This document shows positions 5,820 through 6,498 of a stretch of 6,498 nt of DNA, one piece after another (position 1 is the stretch's first letter; each line of letters begins with the position of its first letter). The notes under the pieces are model-generated. The model worked only from the letters and a program-made list of their open reading frames with translations. It was not told where the DNA came from and did no database searches. The stretch is from Akkermansiaceae bacterium UBA985 (GTDB taxonomy: Bacteria; Verrucomicrobiota; Verrucomicrobiia; Verrucomicrobiales; Akkermansiaceae). The position numbers and the translations under genes are program-made. The DNA lies in contig DBBL01000053.1 of assembly GCA_002292185.1 (NCBI GenBank), forward strand, positions 1 through 6,498. The letters are read 5' to 3'.

Positions 5820-6498
5820 ATGCGCTTTGCACGGAACCTATTGATCTTCGCCATCTGGCCAGTTCTTATTCTCTTTGCCAGACAAGCTGAGTGGTCTTTA
5901 ACGCCCATTCTACCGAGCCTTTGTGCCTTAAGCCTCGTGTTTGTTTTTCGTTCGGCGCTATTGGGTCTTGCTGGCGGGGCCTTGGCGGGTGCTTTTTTAC
6001 TGGCCCCAGTTGCCTGGATGGCTCCCCTTTTTCTAATCAATGACCTACTGCTCCCCGCGCTGCAAAGCCGCTGGAACCTTTGTGTGCTCATGTTTACCCT
6101 GATCATGGGTGGCTTTGTCGGCCTGCTCAATGGCGGTGGCGGCATCTCCGCTCTAGTGCACAAGCTTAGCGCAGGGGCAAAACACGGGTCTCGCCGGATG
6201 GAATGGATCACTTACGGTCTTGGTTTTGGCTGTTTTTTTGATGGCTTGGCAAACAGCATGCTGGTTGGCAGCACCATGCGTCCAGTCTATGACCGCACCG
6301 GCAGCTCGAGGAACCGCCTCGCCTATATTGTCGACTCGACCAGTAGCCCGATCGCTTGTGTGGCCTTGCTTTCCACTTGGATCGCCTACCAGCTATCCAT
6401 GATCAAAGAAGGACTGAGTGCTGCCAACATGGATGTAAACCCCTACGCCATGTTCCTTGCCGCCTTGCCGGGGAATTATTACTGCTGGTTCACACTTG
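5820..6498 (+). CDS. NhaC-family Na+/H+ antiporter, partial (C-terminus outside window)
   Basis: From the ATG at 5820 the frame stays open for 226 codons to the right edge. The upstream in-frame stop is TAA at 5724-5726, and no other start codon lies between, so this start is well supported although no Shine-Dalgarno sequence precedes it. The protein is highly hydrophobic, with membrane segments near residues 6-20, 27-43, 47-70, 86-104, 130-150 and 170-190. It shows signatures of the NhaC family of secondary transporters: GLLNGGGGISALVHKL (101-116), FFDGLANSMLVGSTMRPVYD (139-158), SRNRLAYIVDSTSSPIA (163-179) and LLSTWIAYQLSMI (183-195). Such proteins exchange Na+ for H+ across the inner membrane, and some couple to organic acids such as malate/lactate. 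Typical members have FFDDYAN; here the second Asp is Gly142 and Tyr is Leu143. It diverges from the ribosomal operon. The family is clear, but the exact ions are not. Confidence 0.88.
   Translation, partial: MRFARNLLIFAIWPVLILFARQAEWSLTPILPSLCALSLVFVFRSALLGLAGGALAGAFLLAPVAWMAPLFLINDLLLPALQSRWNLCVLMFTLIMGGFVGLLNGGGGISALVHKLSAGAKHGSRRMEWITYGLGFGCFFDGLANSMLVGSTMRPVYDRTGSSRNRLAYIVDSTSSPIACVALLSTWIAYQLSMIKEGLSAANMDVNPYAMFLAALPGNYYCWFTL

Noticed and set aside
5774..6211. 145-codon minus-strand open frame inside the NhaC-like gene
   Set aside because: It lies antisense to a frame with clear NhaC-family motifs, is rich in Arg/Pro/Ala without any domain, and is a typical shadow.

Overview
The window reads as chromosomal DNA from a free-living bacterium, most probably a member of the Verrucomicrobiota. 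That placement is an inference. It rests on a hydroxypyruvate-isomerase-type TIM barrel of a kind common in that phylum, a tryptophan/aspartate repeat protein with an N-terminal membrane anchor, a small ribosomal protein (S11) with a long acidic Ala/Glu/Pro tail, and an almost complete lack of Shine-Dalgarno motifs. No insertion sequence, phage gene, CRISPR array, tRNA or rRNA was seen. The content is ordinary housekeeping and accessory chromosome, not a mobile island.

Layout. Positions 1-1241 (minus) hold the N-terminal 413 codons of a membrane-anchored alpha-solenoid-like repeat protein that runs off the left edge. It diverges across 171 bp from a plus-strand hydroxypyruvate isomerase-like gene (1413-2183). 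That gene converges on a minus-strand ChrA-type transporter (2226-3419). ChrA diverges across only 80 bp from a small plus-strand DUF3817 membrane protein (3500-3802). A rho-independent terminator (3811-3850) separates this gene from a minus-strand ribosomal operon transcribed rpsM-rpsK-rpsD (5537 down to 3874). A 282-bp divergent intergenic region (5538-5819) then leads to an NhaC-family Na+/H+ antiporter that runs off the right edge (5820-6498).

How the genes relate. The only clear operon is rpsM-rpsK-rpsD, which encodes the small-subunit proteins S13, S11 and S4. It is a shortened version of the usual alpha operon: no rpmJ or infA precedes it, no rpoA or rplQ follows, and a strong terminator lies just after rpsD. 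The remaining genes are single units with no evident common pathway: sugar/hydroxypyruvate isomerisation, anion export, a small membrane protein and sodium/proton exchange.

Most worth a second look are the ~31-residue repeat protein with its Gly/Arg/Met insert, the ~76-residue acidic extension of S11, the near-absence of Shine-Dalgarno sites, the cut-down alpha operon, a possible leaderless promoter before the DUF3817 gene, and the altered FFDD motif and possibly structured leader of the NhaC-like gene. Nothing here amounts to a demonstrable new system.
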